From Massilia rubra (GTDB taxonomy: Bacteria > Pseudomonadota > Gammaproteobacteria > Burkholderiales > Burkholderiaceae_D), in NCBI RefSeq assembly GCF_011682065.1, contig NZ_VUYU01000005.1:1-64000 (forward strand): 64,000 nt of DNA, read 5' to 3'. The notes below the pieces were generated by a model. That model ran no database searches. It saw only the letters and a list, made by a program, of their open reading frames with translations, and was not told the origin of the DNA. Within the stretch, counting starts at the first letter, position 1. Each line of letters begins with the position of its first letter. The position numbers and the translations under genes were made by a program. Of this stretch, positions 16,486 through 26,336 are shown piece after piece.

Positions 16486-17394
16486 TTGCGCGACCATTCC
16501 CACCATTCGACCGAGAACAGCGGCTACTGCGAGCATTGCGGTCAGCCCTTGCCCGGTTACGCGGTGCCCAGTTACGAGGTCAAGCGCTTCAATTCGGTCG
16601 GCGTGGGCGTCACGGTGGCCTTGCACCTCTTGTTGCTGCTGCTGTGGGTATTCAATCCGCAAAAAGAGACAAAAGCGCCGCCGCCAAATTCGGGCGGGGA
16701 AATCACCTACGTCACGCCGCTGCCCGAGAACAAGCCCAAGCCGCAGCCGAAGGAACAGCCGAAAACCACGCCCAAGCCGACTACCCAGGCGCGCCCCAAG
16801 CCGCCCACCGTGGCCAGGGTCCAGCGTTTGCCCGACACCATCACCTTGCCGAATGAAAAGCCGGTCAAGCAAGCCGACGTTCCCGAGCCGCCCAAGCCGG
16901 TGCGCCCGCCCGCGGTGGCGCCCGAGACCGACATGGCGGCCGCGATCGAAGCGCGGCGCCGCGCGCGCGGCCAGACCGAGAGCGAGCAGCCGGCCGAGGA
17001 AAGCGCGGCCGAGCGCGGCATGCGCATCGCCAAGGCGAATATCGCGGCGGCCAACGGGCGCAGCATGGGCGACGACCGCAACGATACCGGCGGCGTGTTC
17101 GAGGTGAAAAAGAATGCGATGACGGCCACGGTCAAGTTCCGCGGCTGGAATCCGAGCTTCAAGCGGCGCTGGCTGCAGGAAGTCACGGTCGAGCTGGGTA
17201 ATGAGAGGGATATCGAGACGGCCGTGATCAAGAAGATGATCGAAATTATCCGCAAGGAAAAGACCGGCGACTTCGAATGGGATTCGCACCGCTTGCAGCG
17301 CGTGGTGAAGATGAGCGCGCGGGTGGAGGATACGGCGGAACTGGCTGATTTCTTGCAGAAGGAAATGTTTCCGGAGAACCGCAGGGGGCGCTGA
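16486..17394 (+). CDS. TonB-like single-pass membrane protein with N-terminal CxxC
   Basis: 302 aa starting at a TTG (16486) with GGAAAG about 11 bases upstream; no ATG is available near the N-terminus. A short cytoplasmic tail carries one CxxC (C15, C18; YCEHCGQPLPGY), resembling half a zinc ribbon. One TM helix follows at about 37-56. A long Pro/Lys-rich periplasmic stretch (about 60-150) and an Arg/Ala/Glu-rich helix come next. A C-terminal domain (about 205-302) contains VKFRGWNPSFKRRWLQEVTV. The layout (TM, proline-rich spacer, compact C-terminal domain) resembles TonB, but the cysteine pair in front of the TM is unusual and no exbB/exbD genes are adjacent. Function unknown. Confidence 0.7.
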   Translation: MRDHSHHSTENSGYCEHCGQPLPGYAVPSYEVKRFNSVGVGVTVALHLLLLLLWVFNPQKETKAPPPNSGGEITYVTPLPENKPKPQPKEQPKTTPKPTTQARPKPPTVARVQRLPDTITLPNEKPVKQADVPEPPKPVRPPAVAPETDMAAAIEARRRARGQTESEQPAEESAAERGMRIAKANIAAANGRSMGDDRNDTGGVFEVKKNAMTATVKFRGWNPSFKRRWLQEVTVELGNERDIETAVIKKMIEIIRKEKTGDFEWDSHRLQRVVKMSARVEDTAELADFLQKEMFPENRRGR

Positions 17395-17408
17395 GCCAGC
17401 GGAATGAC

Positions 17409-17432
17409 AAAAGGGCGCCGCAGCGCCCTTTT
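17409..17432. terminator. Bidirectional rho-independent terminator
   Basis: AAAAGGGCGC (17409-17418) pairs perfectly with GCGCCCTTTT (17423-17432) around a 4-base loop. It gives T-runs on both strands, so it serves both the TonB-like gene (+) and hemB (-). Confidence 0.85.
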
Positions 17433-17456
17433 GTCTATATCGCGACTAGTACGACC

Positions 17457-18500
<1,044 letters not shown>

Positions 18501-19223
18501 TCAGGCCTCGTCGTCGCTGTCGACCGGGTCGACCAGCGGCGTGTCCGGATCGGCCTCGATGGGCGTCAAGCCCAGCAGGTCGATGATCTTGTCGTTGGCT
18601 TCCTCGATGCCGACGCGCTTGAGCGCCGAAAACAGTTGCACCGTGAACGGAAAACCTTCGCCATCTTCATCGACATAGCTTTCGAGCATCATGCGCGCCT
18701 GGCGCAGGGCGTTGGTCGATTCGTTGCGGTTGAGCTTGTCGGCCTTGGTCAGGATGCAGTGGATCGGTTTGCCGGTCGGGGCGAACCATTCGAGCATCTG
18801 CACGTCCAGTTCGGTGAACGGACGGCGCGAATCCATGATCAGCACCAGCGCGGCCAGCTGCTCGCGGCGCTGGACGTAGTCGCCCAGCAGCTTTTGCCAG
18901 TGCAGCTTGGCCGAGCCGGACACTTCGGCGTAGCCGTAGCCGGGCAAGTCGACCAGCAGCGCTTCGATTTCCTCGACGATGGTGGCATCCTTGCGGTGTT
19001 GCCCGACGTGGGCGCCACCGATCGAAAAATAGTTAATGTGCTGGGTGCGACCCGGCGTTTTGGACGCGAACGCGAGGCCTTTCTGATTTGTCAGAATGTT
19101 AATGGCGGTCGACTTTCCCGCGTTGGAACGGCCGGCGAAGGCGATTTCCGGGGCCTGCGTATCGGGCAGGTCACGCAGTTGGTTGACGGTCGTAAAGAAG
19201 CGGGCTTGCCAGAGTTTGGACAT
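18501..19223 (-). CDS. engB: Ribosome-biogenesis GTPase EngB/YihA/YsxC
   Basis: 240 aa. A TrmE-Era-EngA-EngB-Septin type GTPase that assists large-subunit assembly and is usually essential. G1 is GRSNAGKS (residues 31-38), G3 is DLPGYGYA and G4 is TKAD in [10 protein letters not shown]. It carries an acidic C-terminal tail ([16 protein letters not shown]) longer than in the E. coli protein. It is transcribed divergently from the cytochrome c4 gene and leads into hemB. Start ATG at 19223. Confidence 0.95.
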   Translation of the reverse strand: MSKLWQARFFTTVNQLRDLPDTQAPEIAFAGRSNAGKSTAINILTNQKGLAFASKTPGRTQHINYFSIGGAHVGQHRKDATIVEEIEALLVDLPGYGYAEVSGSAKLHWQKLLGDYVQRREQLAALVLIMDSRRPFTELDVQMLEWFAPTGKPIHCILTKADKLNRNESTNALRQARMMLESYVDEDGEGFPFTVQLFSALKRVGIEEANDKIIDLLGLTPIEADPDTPLVDPVDSDDEA

Positions 19224-19269
19224 GGGATGGGCAGAAAATGCAACAAGAGGGGCGATAACGCGAGAAAGC

Positions 19270-19281
19270 TATTGTACAATA
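19270..19281. promoter_or_regulatory. Palindrome TATTGTACAATA in the engB / cytochrome c4 divergent promoter
   Basis: A perfect 12-base palindrome that reads TACAAT, a -10-like hexamer, on both strands. It may be two face-to-face -10 elements or an operator. No well-spaced TTGACA-like -35 was found on either side, so the promoter reading is tentative. Confidence 0.35.
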
Positions 19282-19422
19282 AGGGGTTACGAATTGTTGT
19301 CACGCAAAAGCCATGGCGAGCACACAAGATCGTTTGCACTACATTAGAACCGAATTTCCGGGGCAGGTCTGGACCGGAAATTTTCAACAAAACCAATTTT
19401 CGACTTGTCTCAGGGTGTTTGA

Positions 19423-20100
19423 ATGAATCGTGCGTTTTTACCGGCCGCCGGAGCGGCGTTTGTGAAATCCTTGCTGCTGGCTACCTTTGCCGTGTCGGGC
19501 CTCGTGTCCGCCGCCGAGCATGCACCCGCCCCAGTCAAGGCCGACGCCGCTAAAGGCGCTACCCTGTACGACAGCGGCGACGCCGCGCGCGGCTTGCCCG
19601 CCTGCGCTTCCTGCCACGGCGCGGCCGGCAATTCGACCATCGCCGCCAATCCGAAGCTGGCTGCCCAGTTCGAGGCTTACACCCACAAGCAACTGATCGA
19701 TTTCACCACGCCCAACCGGGTCAATCCGGTGATGACGAGCTTCGCCAAGATGCTCTCGGACGATGAAAAGAAAAACATCGCCGCCTATCTGTCCACGCAA
19801 ACCCCGAAAGCGGGCGCGGCCAAGAACAAGGATACCGTCCTGCTCGGCAAGAACATCTATCGCGGCGGCATTGCCGCCACCGGCGTGGCCGCTTGCGCCA
19901 GCTGCCACGGCGCCAACGGCAACGGCATGCCGGCGCAATTCCCGCGCCTGTCCGGCCAGCACCAGGATTACACCATCAGCCAGCTGCAAGCTTTCAAGAG
20001 CGGCGCGCGCAAGAACAGCGTGCAGATGACGACCCTGGCCAAGCGCATGTCGGACGACGAAATGAAAGCTGTCGCGGACTACATCGCCGGCTTGAAATAA
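19423..20100 (+). CDS. Di-haem cytochrome c4
   Basis: 225 aa. A signal peptide (about 1-31) precedes two similar c-type cytochrome domains with haem motifs CASCH at 61-65 and CASCH at 158-162. Each is followed by a Met-containing region (FAKMLSDDE and LAKRMSDDE) suitable for the axial ligand. Cytochrome c4 passes electrons to terminal oxidases in the periplasm. The gene directly precedes resB and ccsA, which attach haem to c-type cytochromes, an arrangement known in betaproteobacteria. A terminator-like hairpin after the stop separates it from resB. Confidence 0.92.
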   Translation: MNRAFLPAAGAAFVKSLLLATFAVSGLVSAAEHAPAPVKADAAKGATLYDSGDAARGLPACASCHGAAGNSTIAANPKLAAQFEAYTHKQLIDFTTPNRVNPVMTSFAKMLSDDEKKNIAAYLSTQTPKAGAAKNKDTVLLGKNIYRGGIAATGVAACASCHGANGNGMPAQFPRLSGQHQDYTISQLQAFKSGARKNSVQMTTLAKRMSDDEMKAVADYIAGLK

Positions 20101-20106
20101 GCACAA

Positions 20107-20136
20107 CAAAACGCGTGCCGCACGGTGCGCGTTTTG
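20107..20136 (+). terminator. Terminator behind cytochrome c4
   Basis: CAAAACGCG (20107-20115) pairs with CGCGTTTTG (20128-20136), and the inner CCG/CGG pairs as well. The T-run is inside the 3' arm. The A/T symmetry means it could also act on the minus strand. Confidence 0.65.
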
Positions 20137-20234
20137 CCAGGGAAGGTCGAAGGGGCGGCGGCGCGCAAGCGGGCTGCCCTTTTTGTTGGTATCCTCGCGG
20201 GTTATGTTGTGCCTGCACATAGGGATTTGTAGAA

Positions 20235-22337
20235 ATGAGCACCACCGGAATTGTCATAAATACGCGCCGCCCCGTCCTGGCCGAGGCGGTCGAGCTGGTC
20301 TCGTCGATGCGCTTTGCCATCAGCATGCTGACCATCATCGCGATTGCCTCGATGATCGGCACGGTGCTCACGCAAAACCAGCCGATGCCCAACTATGTCA
20401 ACCAGTTCGGTCCGTTCTGGTTCGATGTCTTCAACAAGCTCGGCCTGTACGCGGTGTATTCGGCCTGGTGGTTCCTGCTCATCCTGGTGTTCCTGATCCT
20501 CTCGACCGCCCTGTGCATCGTGCGCAACGCGCCGAAAATGATCAAGGACATGCGCAGCTGGCGCGACAATGTGCGCGAAAGCTCGCTGCGCAATTTCCAC
20601 CACAAGGCCGAATGGACGGCGCCGCTCTCGCGCCCCGAGCTGGCGCGCCAGAGCGCCGCCCGCCTGGTCGACGCCGGCTACGCGGCCAAGATCGTGGAAA
20701 AAGACAATGGCACCCTGGTGGCGGCCAGGAAGGGCGCGGCCAACAAGTTCGGCTATATCTTCGCGCACAGCTCGATCATCATCATCCTGGTCGGCGGCAT
20801 GCTCGATTCGGATATCCCGATCCAGTTCCAGGAGTGGTTCCTGGGCAAGACGCCGTTCGTGGGCGGCGGCCTGATTTCCGAGATTCCCGAAAAGCATCGT
20901 CTCAGCCTGGGCAATCCGACCTACCGCGGCAATACCCTCATTCCCGAAGGCCAGTCGAGCGATATCGCGATCATCCCGCGTCCGGACGGCTCGCTGCTGC
21001 AGCCGCTGCCGTTCACGATCCAGTTAAAGCGCTTCAATATCGATTTCTACTCGACCGGCATGCCCAAGCTGTTCGCCAGCGAAGTGGTGATCCGCGACCA
21101 TGAAACCGGCAAGACTTTCCCGGCCACGATCAAGGTCAACGAACCGCTGATCTACAAGGGCGTGGCGGTGTACCAGTCGAGCTTCGAAGATGGCGGCAGC
21201 AAGCTCAAACTGGTCGGCTACCCGATGAGCGGCACCGACCAGGCGTCGTTTACGATGGAAGGCGAAGTGAACTCGTCGACCCCGCTCAAGCGCGGCGCCG
21301 ACGAGTACACGGTCGAATGGAGCACCTTCCGCGCGTTCAACGTCGAAAACACCGGCGGCAAGGACGATGCGCGCGCCGTCACCAAGGGCCAGAGCCTGAA
21401 CGATCAGTTCGCCGCCAAGCTCGACAAGCATTCCGGCTCGGCCGGCAAGAACGCCGGCAACAAGGACTTGAAGAACGTCGGCCCGAGCGTGCAGTACAAG
21501 CTGCGCGACAAGACCGGCCAGGCGCGCGAATACCAGAATTACATGCAGCCGGTGACCATCGACGGGGTCCAGGTGTTCCTGGCCGGCGTGCGCGCCTCGC
21601 CCAACGAGCCGTTCAGCTTCCTGCGCATTCCCTCGGACGAGGCGCATACGGTCAAGGAATGGATGCGCCTGCGCGCCGCCCTGGCCGACCCGGCCCTGCG
21701 CGAGCTGGCGGCCGAACGCTACGCGCGGCGCGCCATGCCGTCCACCAGCAACAGCCCGGCCGCCGCCCTGGCGCGCCAGTTGCAGGAATCGTCGTCGAAA
21801 AGCCTGGCCATTTTCGCCGGTGACGGCAAGCAGGGCGGTTACGCGGCGGTCTCGCGCTTCCTTGAAAAGATCCCCGCCGCCGAGCAGGAAAAGGCCGCCA
21901 ATATCTTCATGAAGATCCTCAACGGCACCCTGTGGGAACTGTGGCAGGCCGCGCGCGAAAAAGAAGGCTTGCCACCGGTGGCCGGCGACGAGACCCAGGC
22001 GCGCTTCCTGCAACTGGCCACCAACGCCCTGTCCGACAGCTTCTTTTATGGCGCCCCGGTCTACCTGCAGCTCGACGAGTTTGTCGAAATCAAGGCCTCG
22101 GTGCTGCAGGTGACGCGCTCGCCGGGCAAGGCCGTGGTCTACCTCGGCTGCGTGTTCCTGGTGCTGGGCGTGTTCGCCATGTTCTACATCCGCGAACGGC
22201 GCCTGTGGGTCTGGGTGCGCGACGGCGAGGCCGGCGGCCCCGCGCACGCCCTGATGGCGATGAGCACGCAACGAAAAACGCTTGATTTCGAGCATGAATT
22301 TAACGATCTGAAAGCCAAGCTGCCGCAGTTGGCGTAA
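20235..22337 (+). CDS. resB: Cytochrome c biogenesis protein ResB (Ccs1)
   Basis: 700 aa. A System II cytochrome c maturation component, which with CcsA exports haem and ligates it to apocytochromes. TM segments lie near residues 28-46 (MRFAISMLTIIAIASMIGTV), 77-96, and around 180-195. A very long periplasmic domain follows (about 200-610), and a last TM (VVYLGCVFLVLGVFAMFYI) sits near the C-terminus, which is the ResB topology. It lies 36 bases upstream of ccsA, probably as one operon. Start ATG at 20235. Confidence 0.93.
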   Translation: MSTTGIVINTRRPVLAEAVELVSSMRFAISMLTIIAIASMIGTVLTQNQPMPNYVNQFGPFWFDVFNKLGLYAVYSAWWFLLILVFLILSTALCIVRNAPKMIKDMRSWRDNVRESSLRNFHHKAEWTAPLSRPELARQSAARLVDAGYAAKIVEKDNGTLVAARKGAANKFGYIFAHSSIIIILVGGMLDSDIPIQFQEWFLGKTPFVGGGLISEIPEKHRLSLGNPTYRGNTLIPEGQSSDIAIIPRPDGSLLQPLPFTIQLKRFNIDFYSTGMPKLFASEVVIRDHETGKTFPATIKVNEPLIYKGVAVYQSSFEDGGSKLKLVGYPMSGTDQASFTMEGEVNSSTPLKRGADEYTVEWSTFRAFNVENTGGKDDARAVTKGQSLNDQFAAKLDKHSGSAGKNAGNKDLKNVGPSVQYKLRDKTGQAREYQNYMQPVTIDGVQVFLAGVRASPNEPFSFLRIPSDEAHTVKEWMRLRAALADPALRELAAERYARRAMPSTSNSPAAALARQLQESSSKSLAIFAGDGKQGGYAAVSRFLEKIPAAEQEKAANIFMKILNGTLWELWQAAREKEGLPPVAGDETQARFLQLATNALSDSFFYGAPVYLQLDEFVEIKASVLQVTRSPGKAVVYLGCVFLVLGVFAMFYIRERRLWVWVRDGEAGGPAHALMAMSTQRKTLDFEHEFNDLKAKLPQLA

Positions 22338-22373
22338 GCTGGGCCGACACGCGTATCAGCAGCACTGGAGAAC

Positions 22374-23546
22374 ATGATGCAAGCCACACAACCACCGCAA
22401 GGCGCACCAGCGCAGACTTACCAGCAGGCGCCAGGCTATTTCAAGCGGCTCGATCCGCTCGACTGGCTGTTCGCCGCCGTCCTGCTGGCCGCCGCCCTGT
22501 TCGCGCTAAATACCTACGGCGCCTACATGGACATCTACGAAAAGGTGATCCTGGTGCTGGCCGCGCCGACCTTCGCCGCGCTCGGCTGGCACTGGAAGCC
22601 GGTGCGCTGGCTGATGCCGCTAGTGGCCCTGCTGTCGTTCTGGGCCATCAGCCTGTACGACCACAACCTGGCCGCGGCGAACACGAAGTTTTTCCTGAAA
22701 TACATGCTGTCGAGCCAGTCCGCGATCTTGTGGATGAGCACCCTGTTCGTGTTTTCGACCGTGTTCTACTGGGTCGGGCTGGCCAGCCGATCGAATTTCG
22801 GTTCCTCGGTCGGCTCCAAGCTGTGCTGGGCCGCCGTGGTGCTGGGCTGGACCGGCATGATGGTGCGCTGGTACGAGTCGTACCTGATCGGTAGCGATGT
22901 CGGCCATATTCCGGTGTCGAACCTGTATGAAGTGTTCATCCTGTTCTCGATGATCACCGCCATGTTCTACCTGTATTACGAGCAACACTACGCCACCCGC
23001 CAGCTGGGCGCCTTCGTGCTGCCGGTAATCGCCGCCGCCGTGGTGTTCCTGCTGTGGTACACCGTCACGCGCGACGCCGCCGACATCCAGCCGCTGGTGC
23101 CGGCACTGCAGAGCTGGTGGATGAAAATCCACGTGCCTGCCAACTTCATCGGCTACGGCACGTTCGCGCTGGCGGCCATGGTCGGTTCGGCCTACCTGGT
23201 CAAGTCGGCCGGCTACCTGCAGGACCGCCTGCCGTCGCTGGAAGTGCTCGACGACGTCATGTACAAGTCGATCTCGGTCGGTTTCGCCTTCTTCACCGTG
23301 GCCACCATCCTGGGCGCCCTGTGGGCGGCCGAAGCCTGGGGCGGCTACTGGTCGTGGGATCCGAAGGAAACCTGGGCCCTGATCGTCTGGCTCAACTACG
23401 CGGCCTGGCTGCACATGCGCCTGATGACCGGCCTGCGCGGGCGCGTGGCGGCCTGGTGGGCGCTGATCGGCCTCGTGGTGACCACCTTCGCGTTTTTGGG
23501 CGTGAACATGTTCCTGTCGGGCCTGCATTCTTATGGCAAACTTTAA
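22374..23546 (+). CDS. ccsA: Cytochrome c biogenesis protein CcsA (CcsB-type), System II haem export
   Basis: 390 aa, multi-pass. It contains the tryptophan-rich haem-handling signature WGGYWSWDPKETWALIVWL characteristic of the CcsA/CcmC/CcmF family, and conserved His residues in flanking TM helices (for example AAWLHMRLM). Two adjacent ATGs (22374 and 22377) follow GGAG; the second has the better spacing. It partners with the ResB encoded just upstream. Confidence 0.93.
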   Translation: MMQATQPPQGAPAQTYQQAPGYFKRLDPLDWLFAAVLLAAALFALNTYGAYMDIYEKVILVLAAPTFAALGWHWKPVRWLMPLVALLSFWAISLYDHNLAAANTKFFLKYMLSSQSAILWMSTLFVFSTVFYWVGLASRSNFGSSVGSKLCWAAVVLGWTGMMVRWYESYLIGSDVGHIPVSNLYEVFILFSMITAMFYLYYEQHYATRQLGAFVLPVIAAAVVFLLWYTVTRDAADIQPLVPALQSWWMKIHVPANFIGYGTFALAAMVGSAYLVKSAGYLQDRLPSLEVLDDVMYKSISVGFAFFTVATILGALWAAEAWGGYWSWDPKETWALIVWLNYAAWLHMRLMTGLRGRVAAWWALIGLVVTTFAFLGVNMFLSGLHSYGKL

Positions 23547-23623
23547 TGACGAAACTGTCATCAACGGACAGCGGCAAGTTGGTGTAAGGTAGCTCCACCC
23601 TATCTGAATTGCCGGAGCCGCCC

Positions 23624-24610
23624 ATGCTGATCACACGTCGTCCCAACGGGCTTGACCTGCCCTTGTCATCCGAAATCACGCCGCAGGCGGTGTACGAGTC
23701 GCGTCGCCGCTTCATTGCCCGGATGGCGGTCGGCGCGGCCGCCGGCGGCGCGCTGTGGGAAATGGCCAACCGCGAAGCCTTCGCGGCCGCGCCGGCCGCG
23801 GCGGCGCCGCAAAAGCTGGCCGGCAAGCCCAATCCGGCCTACGCCTCGCTCGACAAGCAGACTTCGTTCAAGGATGCCTCGACCTACAACAACTTCTACG
23901 AATTCGGCCTCGACAAGTCCGACCCGGCCCAGAACGCCCATACGCTCAAGACGCGTCCGTGGACGGTGACGATCGAAGGCGAAGTCAAAAAGCCGATGAC
24001 GCTCGATCTCGATGCGCTGCTCAAGCTGGCGCCCCTTGAAGAGCGCGTCTACCGGCTGCGCTGCGTGGAAGGCTGGTCGATGGTGATTCCGTGGATCGGC
24101 TATTCCTTGTCCGAGCTGATCAAGAAGGTCGAGCCGACCGGCAACGCCAAGTACGTCGAGTTCGTCACCCTGGCCGACAAGGCGCAGATGCCGGGCGTTT
24201 CCAGCCGCGTGCTGAACTGGCCGTATGTGGAGGGCTTGCGCATCGACGAAGCCAACCATCCGCTGACCTTGCTGACCCTGGGCATGTACGGCCAGACCCT
24301 GCCGAACCAGAATGGCGCGCCGGTGCGCCTGGTGGTGCCCTGGAAATACGGTTTCAAGTCGGCCAAGTCGATCGTCAAGATCCGCTTCGTCAAGGAGCAG
24401 CCGCGCACGGCGTGGAATGTGTCGGCGCCGTCCGAGTACGGTTTTTACTCGAACGTCAATCCCGAGGTCGATCACCCGCGCTGGTCGCAGGCCAGCGAGC
24501 GCCGCATTGGCGAAGACGGCTTCTTCCAGAAAAAGCGCAAGACCTTGATGTTCAACGGCTACGACGTGGGCTCGCTGTACAGCGGACTCGACCTCAAAAA
24601 GAACTTCTGA
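23624..24610 (+). CDS. msrP: Protein-methionine-sulfoxide reductase catalytic subunit MsrP (YedY)
   Basis: 328 aa from the ATG at 23624, preceded by GGAG. A molybdopterin enzyme that repairs oxidised methionines in periplasmic proteins. A twin-arginine signal ([11 protein letters not shown], Arg at 27-29) directs export of the folded enzyme. The molybdenum-ligating cysteine is C147 in [13 protein letters not shown]. The sulfite-oxidase fold residues [24 protein letters not shown] are conserved. The gene is followed after 4 bases by msrQ, its haem-containing electron donor. Its place after cytochrome maturation genes makes this a periplasmic redox cluster. Confidence 0.95.
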   Translation: MLITRRPNGLDLPLSSEITPQAVYESRRRFIARMAVGAAAGGALWEMANREAFAAAPAAAAPQKLAGKPNPAYASLDKQTSFKDASTYNNFYEFGLDKSDPAQNAHTLKTRPWTVTIEGEVKKPMTLDLDALLKLAPLEERVYRLRCVEGWSMVIPWIGYSLSELIKKVEPTGNAKYVEFVTLADKAQMPGVSSRVLNWPYVEGLRIDEANHPLTLLTLGMYGQTLPNQNGAPVRLVVPWKYGFKSAKSIVKIRFVKEQPRTAWNVSAPSEYGFYSNVNPEVDHPRWSQASERRIGEDGFFQKKRKTLMFNGYDVGSLYSGLDLKKNF

Positions 24611-24614
24611 GCCG

Positions 24615-25232
24615 ATGGCGTTCAATCCCGCTCCGAAGCAACTGTCGGCAATCAAGGCCGCCCTGTTCGCGCTGGCGCTGGTGCCGCTGGCGCGCATGGT
24701 GTACCTGACCGTCAGCGGGCAACTGGTCGAGCCGCTCGAATTCATCACGCGCGGCACCGGCGACTGGGTGCTGTATTTGCTGTGCATCACCCTGGCGCTG
24801 ACGCCCCTGCGGCGCCTGACGGGCTGGAACTGGCTGGTCAAGCTGCGCCGCATGGCGGGCCTGTTCACCTTTTTCTATGGCTGCCTGCATTTCCTGACCT
24901 TTTTGTGGTTCGACCATTTTTTCGACGTGGCGGAAATGTTCCGGGATGTCCTCAAGCGGCCCTTCATCACCGTCGGCTTTATTGCCTTCGTGCTCCTCAT
25001 TCCGCTGGCCGTGACCAGCACCAACGGCATGATCAAGCGCCTCGGCGGCAAGCGCTGGCAGTGGCTGCACCGGCTCATCTATGTGATCGCACCGCTGGCG
25101 ATCCTGCATTTTTGGTGGATGAAGGCCGGCAAGAACAACTTCACCGAACCGCTCATTACCGGCGCCATCGTCGCGTTACTGCTGGGTCTGCGGGTGTGGT
25201 GGAGCCGCCAGAAGGCCGCCGCGCGCGTTTGA
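24615..25232 (+). CDS. msrQ: Haem-binding membrane subunit MsrQ (YedZ)
   Basis: 205 aa, about six TM helices, of the ferric reductase-like transmembrane family. Conserved histidines in the helices (FYGCLHFLTFLWF, WQWLHRLIYVIAPLAILHF) are suited to bis-His b-type haem. It delivers electrons from the quinone pool or flavin reductase to MsrP. The ATG lies 4 bases after the msrP stop, so the two are clearly one operon. Confidence 0.94.
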   Translation: MAFNPAPKQLSAIKAALFALALVPLARMVYLTVSGQLVEPLEFITRGTGDWVLYLLCITLALTPLRRLTGWNWLVKLRRMAGLFTFFYGCLHFLTFLWFDHFFDVAEMFRDVLKRPFITVGFIAFVLLIPLAVTSTNGMIKRLGGKRWQWLHRLIYVIAPLAILHFWWMKAGKNNFTEPLITGAIVALLLGLRVWWSRQKAAARV

Positions 25233-25274
25233 GGCAGCGCAAAGGCGCGGCAGGGGCACTGGCTAGAATGCCCC

Positions 25275-26321
25275 ATGACTACCCAATCCCACGACCTCGG
25301 CTACCGCGCCCTGTTTGCCCACCCGGAAATGGTGCGCGAACTGATCACCGGCTTTACGCCGTTCAAGCTGCTTGACGGGGTGGCCCTGTCGGCCTTCAAG
25401 CGCATCAACACGGACTACGTCAGCGAGCGGCCGTCGGCACGCCAGGGTGACCTTGTCTGGCGCGTGCAGCTCGGCGACGAGTTTCTGTACGTCTACATCC
25501 TGCTCGAATGCCAGTCCGGCGTGGACCGCTGGATGGCGCTGCGCATGCAGACCTACGTCGGCCTGCTGTGCCAGGATCTGGTCAAGCGCCACGAACTGTC
25601 GCCCGGATTGCGCTTGCCGCCGCTATTGCCGCTGGTGCTGTACAACGGCGGACCGCGCTGGAATGCCAGCATCGATCTGGCGGAGTTGCTGATGGAAGCC
25701 CCCGCCGGGCTGGCCGCGCTGCAGCCATCGCAGCGCTACGTGCTGATCGACCAGCAGCGCCTGGACCCGGCGGCGCTGGAGGCGAACGACGACCTGCTGG
25801 CGCTGCTGTTCCGGATCGAACTTTCTCACATCCCCGATGTCTTACATACGCATTTGCGCGCGCTGCTGGCCTGGTTCAGGGACACGCCCCAGACCAGTCT
25901 GCGCACCTCGGTATGGGCGTGGTGGAAGACGCTGGCGGCGCGCAGGAATGACAATCAGGCATTGTTTGACATCGCTAGCTTGGAGGACGCTGACATGGAC
26001 GCGACAATGATCAACTGGGCCGAGGAGTTGCGCGAGATCGGCCGTCAGGAGGGGCTCGCCCTGGCCGGGATATCCAAAGAAGAAATGAGGGCGGAAGGCA
26101 GGGCGCAGGGCAGGGCGGAAGGCCGGGCGGAAGGACAAGTCATGGCCCTGCGGGCGACGCTCGAGAAGGTATTGCGCATCCGCTTCGGCGCGGTCCCGGA
26201 GCAGGCCGTGCAACGCCTGGACCGGGCTACGCAAGAAGAACTGGAAACCTGGATCGAGCGCAGCGTCACCGCGCCCAGCCTGGCGGGCTTGTTCGGCGCC
26301 GATGCGGCGCCGCCCGTCTAG
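25275..26321 (+). CDS. Rpn/YhgA-family recombination-promoting nuclease (putative transposase-like)
   Basis: 348 aa. The N-terminal PD-(D/E)XK nuclease fold carries D59 and E78-x-Q80 (YVYILLECQSGVDRWMALR), as in Rpn (YhgA) proteins that cut DNA and promote RecA-independent recombination. The C-terminal third contains the alternating Arg-Ala-Glu-Gly repeat (about 272-288) and a DUF4351-like tail (VLRIRFGAVPEQAVQRLDRA). The repeat is typical of the family and is prone to length variation. Genes of this family are often horizontally acquired and patchily distributed. It sits between msrQ and lysA without obvious operon partners and looks intact. Confidence 0.85.
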   Translation: MTTQSHDLGYRALFAHPEMVRELITGFTPFKLLDGVALSAFKRINTDYVSERPSARQGDLVWRVQLGDEFLYVYILLECQSGVDRWMALRMQTYVGLLCQDLVKRHELSPGLRLPPLLPLVLYNGGPRWNASIDLAELLMEAPAGLAALQPSQRYVLIDQQRLDPAALEANDDLLALLFRIELSHIPDVLHTHLRALLAWFRDTPQTSLRTSVWAWWKTLAARRNDNQALFDIASLEDADMDATMINWAEELREIGRQEGLALAGISKEEMRAEGRAQGRAEGRAEGQVMALRATLEKVLRIRFGAVPEQAVQRLDRATQEELETWIERSVTAPSLAGLFGADAAPPV

Positions 26322-26336
26322 GCGCCGCCGCCCGGC

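Noticed and set aside
25275-26321. Rpn-family gene as evidence of an insertion sequence
   Set aside because: No terminal inverted repeats or target duplications were seen on either side, so it is listed as a nuclease gene and not as a mobile element.
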